Shown here in pieces: positions 5,529 to 5,759 of a DNA stretch of 5,759 bases (within the stretch, counting starts at the first letter, position 1; every line of letters starts with the position of its first letter). Made by a program: the position numbers and the translations under genes. This DNA comes from Cyanobacteria bacterium UBA8156. Lineage in GTDB: Bacteria > Cyanobacteriota > Cyanobacteriia > Pseudanabaenales > Pseudanabaenaceae. The stretch lies in contig DMPD01000167.1 in assembly GCA_003456125.1 (NCBI GenBank), positions 1-5,759 on the forward strand. The letters are read 5' to 3'. The notes beneath the pieces were generated by a model. It saw nothing but the letters and a program-made list of their open reading frames with translations, was not told where the DNA came from and ran no database searches.

Positions 5529-5759
5529 TCAGGAGCCCAACTTAAAGGCATCGACGAACAAACCATAGGTGAGCCCTACTTTGAACCAGTTGATCACCCC
5601 CAGCCAAAAGGCGGGGCGGCGGGTGCGGTAATAGAAGCGGCTGAAGGCTTCGCCAGCCAGCAGCACGGTGCCGGCGGCCCAAAAGTCAAAAGTACCTTGT
5701 TGACCGGCCCAAAGGGACAGAGCCCCCCCGGTAAAAAAACCGAAGAAGAATCCCAGCAG
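5529..5759 (-). CDS. ycf20: Ycf20-like (DUF565) membrane protein, 3' part
   Basis: The last 76 residues of a membrane protein are visible; the start lies beyond the right edge. The frame reads LLGFFFGFFTGGALSLWAG, then DFWAAGTVLLAGEAFSRFYY, then WLGVINWFKVGLTYGLFVD and ends AFKLGS. The closing motif (N-x-FK-x-G-L-x-YGLFVDAFKLGS) is typical of the Ycf20/DUF565 family of cyanobacteria and plastids. Two hydrophobic segments (about visible residues 1-19 and 25-40) and a semi-hydrophobic C-terminal part are seen. A plant relative is linked to photoprotective quenching; the cyanobacterial role is not established. The stop codon is 2 bp from that of the convergent KaiB-like gene, leaving no room for a terminator between them. 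The frame is intact over the visible part. Confidence 0.85.
   Translation of the reverse strand: MLGFFFGFFTGGALSLWAGQQGTFDFWAAGTVLLAGEAFSRFYYRTRRPAFWLGVINWFKVGLTYGLFVDAFKLGS

Noticed and set aside
1..5759. CRISPR array, tRNA, rRNA or transposase gene
   Set aside because: No regularly spaced direct repeats of suitable length, no cloverleaf or rRNA-like stretch recognised, and no transposase motif in any frame read.

Overview
The window looks like a chromosomal segment from a cyanobacterium, probably a filamentous or unicellular non-picoplanktonic one. The evidence is eight perfect copies of the HIP1 octamer GCGATCGC (starting at 259, 321, 923, 1107, 1936, 2079, 4137 and 5089), a ferredoxin-type nitrate reductase (NarB), a KaiB-fold protein and a Ycf20-family protein. 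The last two families are typical of cyanobacteria and plastids. I cannot name the genus from sequence alone.

Layout from left to right: a 104-bp gene-poor edge with a hairpin after narB; narB (2171 to 105, minus strand); a 345-bp intergenic stretch with several inverted repeats, a strong minus-strand intrinsic terminator and a GC-rich dispersed-type repeat; a PhoX-type Tat-exported alkaline phosphatase (4853 to 2517, minus strand); a 385-bp divergent regulatory region; a small orphan KaiB-like gene (5239 to 5526, plus strand); and the 3' part of a ycf20-like membrane protein gene (5759 to 5529, minus strand, cut by the window edge), which converges on the KaiB-like gene with only 2 bp between the two stop codons.

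Functionally, two nutrient-acquisition genes lie in tandem on the minus strand. narB reduces nitrate to nitrite in the cytoplasm, and phoX releases phosphate from organic phosphomonoesters outside the cytoplasmic membrane. They are not one operon by sequence: a textbook terminator (2439 to 2415) follows phoX, and narB has its own leader. phoX is preceded by a clear three-repeat cyanobacterial Pho box (5051 to 5022, minus strand, 11-bp period). This predicts control by the phosphate-starvation regulator SphR/PhoB and supports the phosphatase assignment independently of the protein. No canonical NtcA site was found ahead of narB.

There is no strong sign of a wholly new system. The items most worth a second look are the Pho box, the orphan KaiB/SasA-like protein sharing the divergent promoter region with phoX, the solitary narB, the composite repeat in the narB leader, and the very uneven distribution of HIP1 sites between narB (six) and phoX (one).
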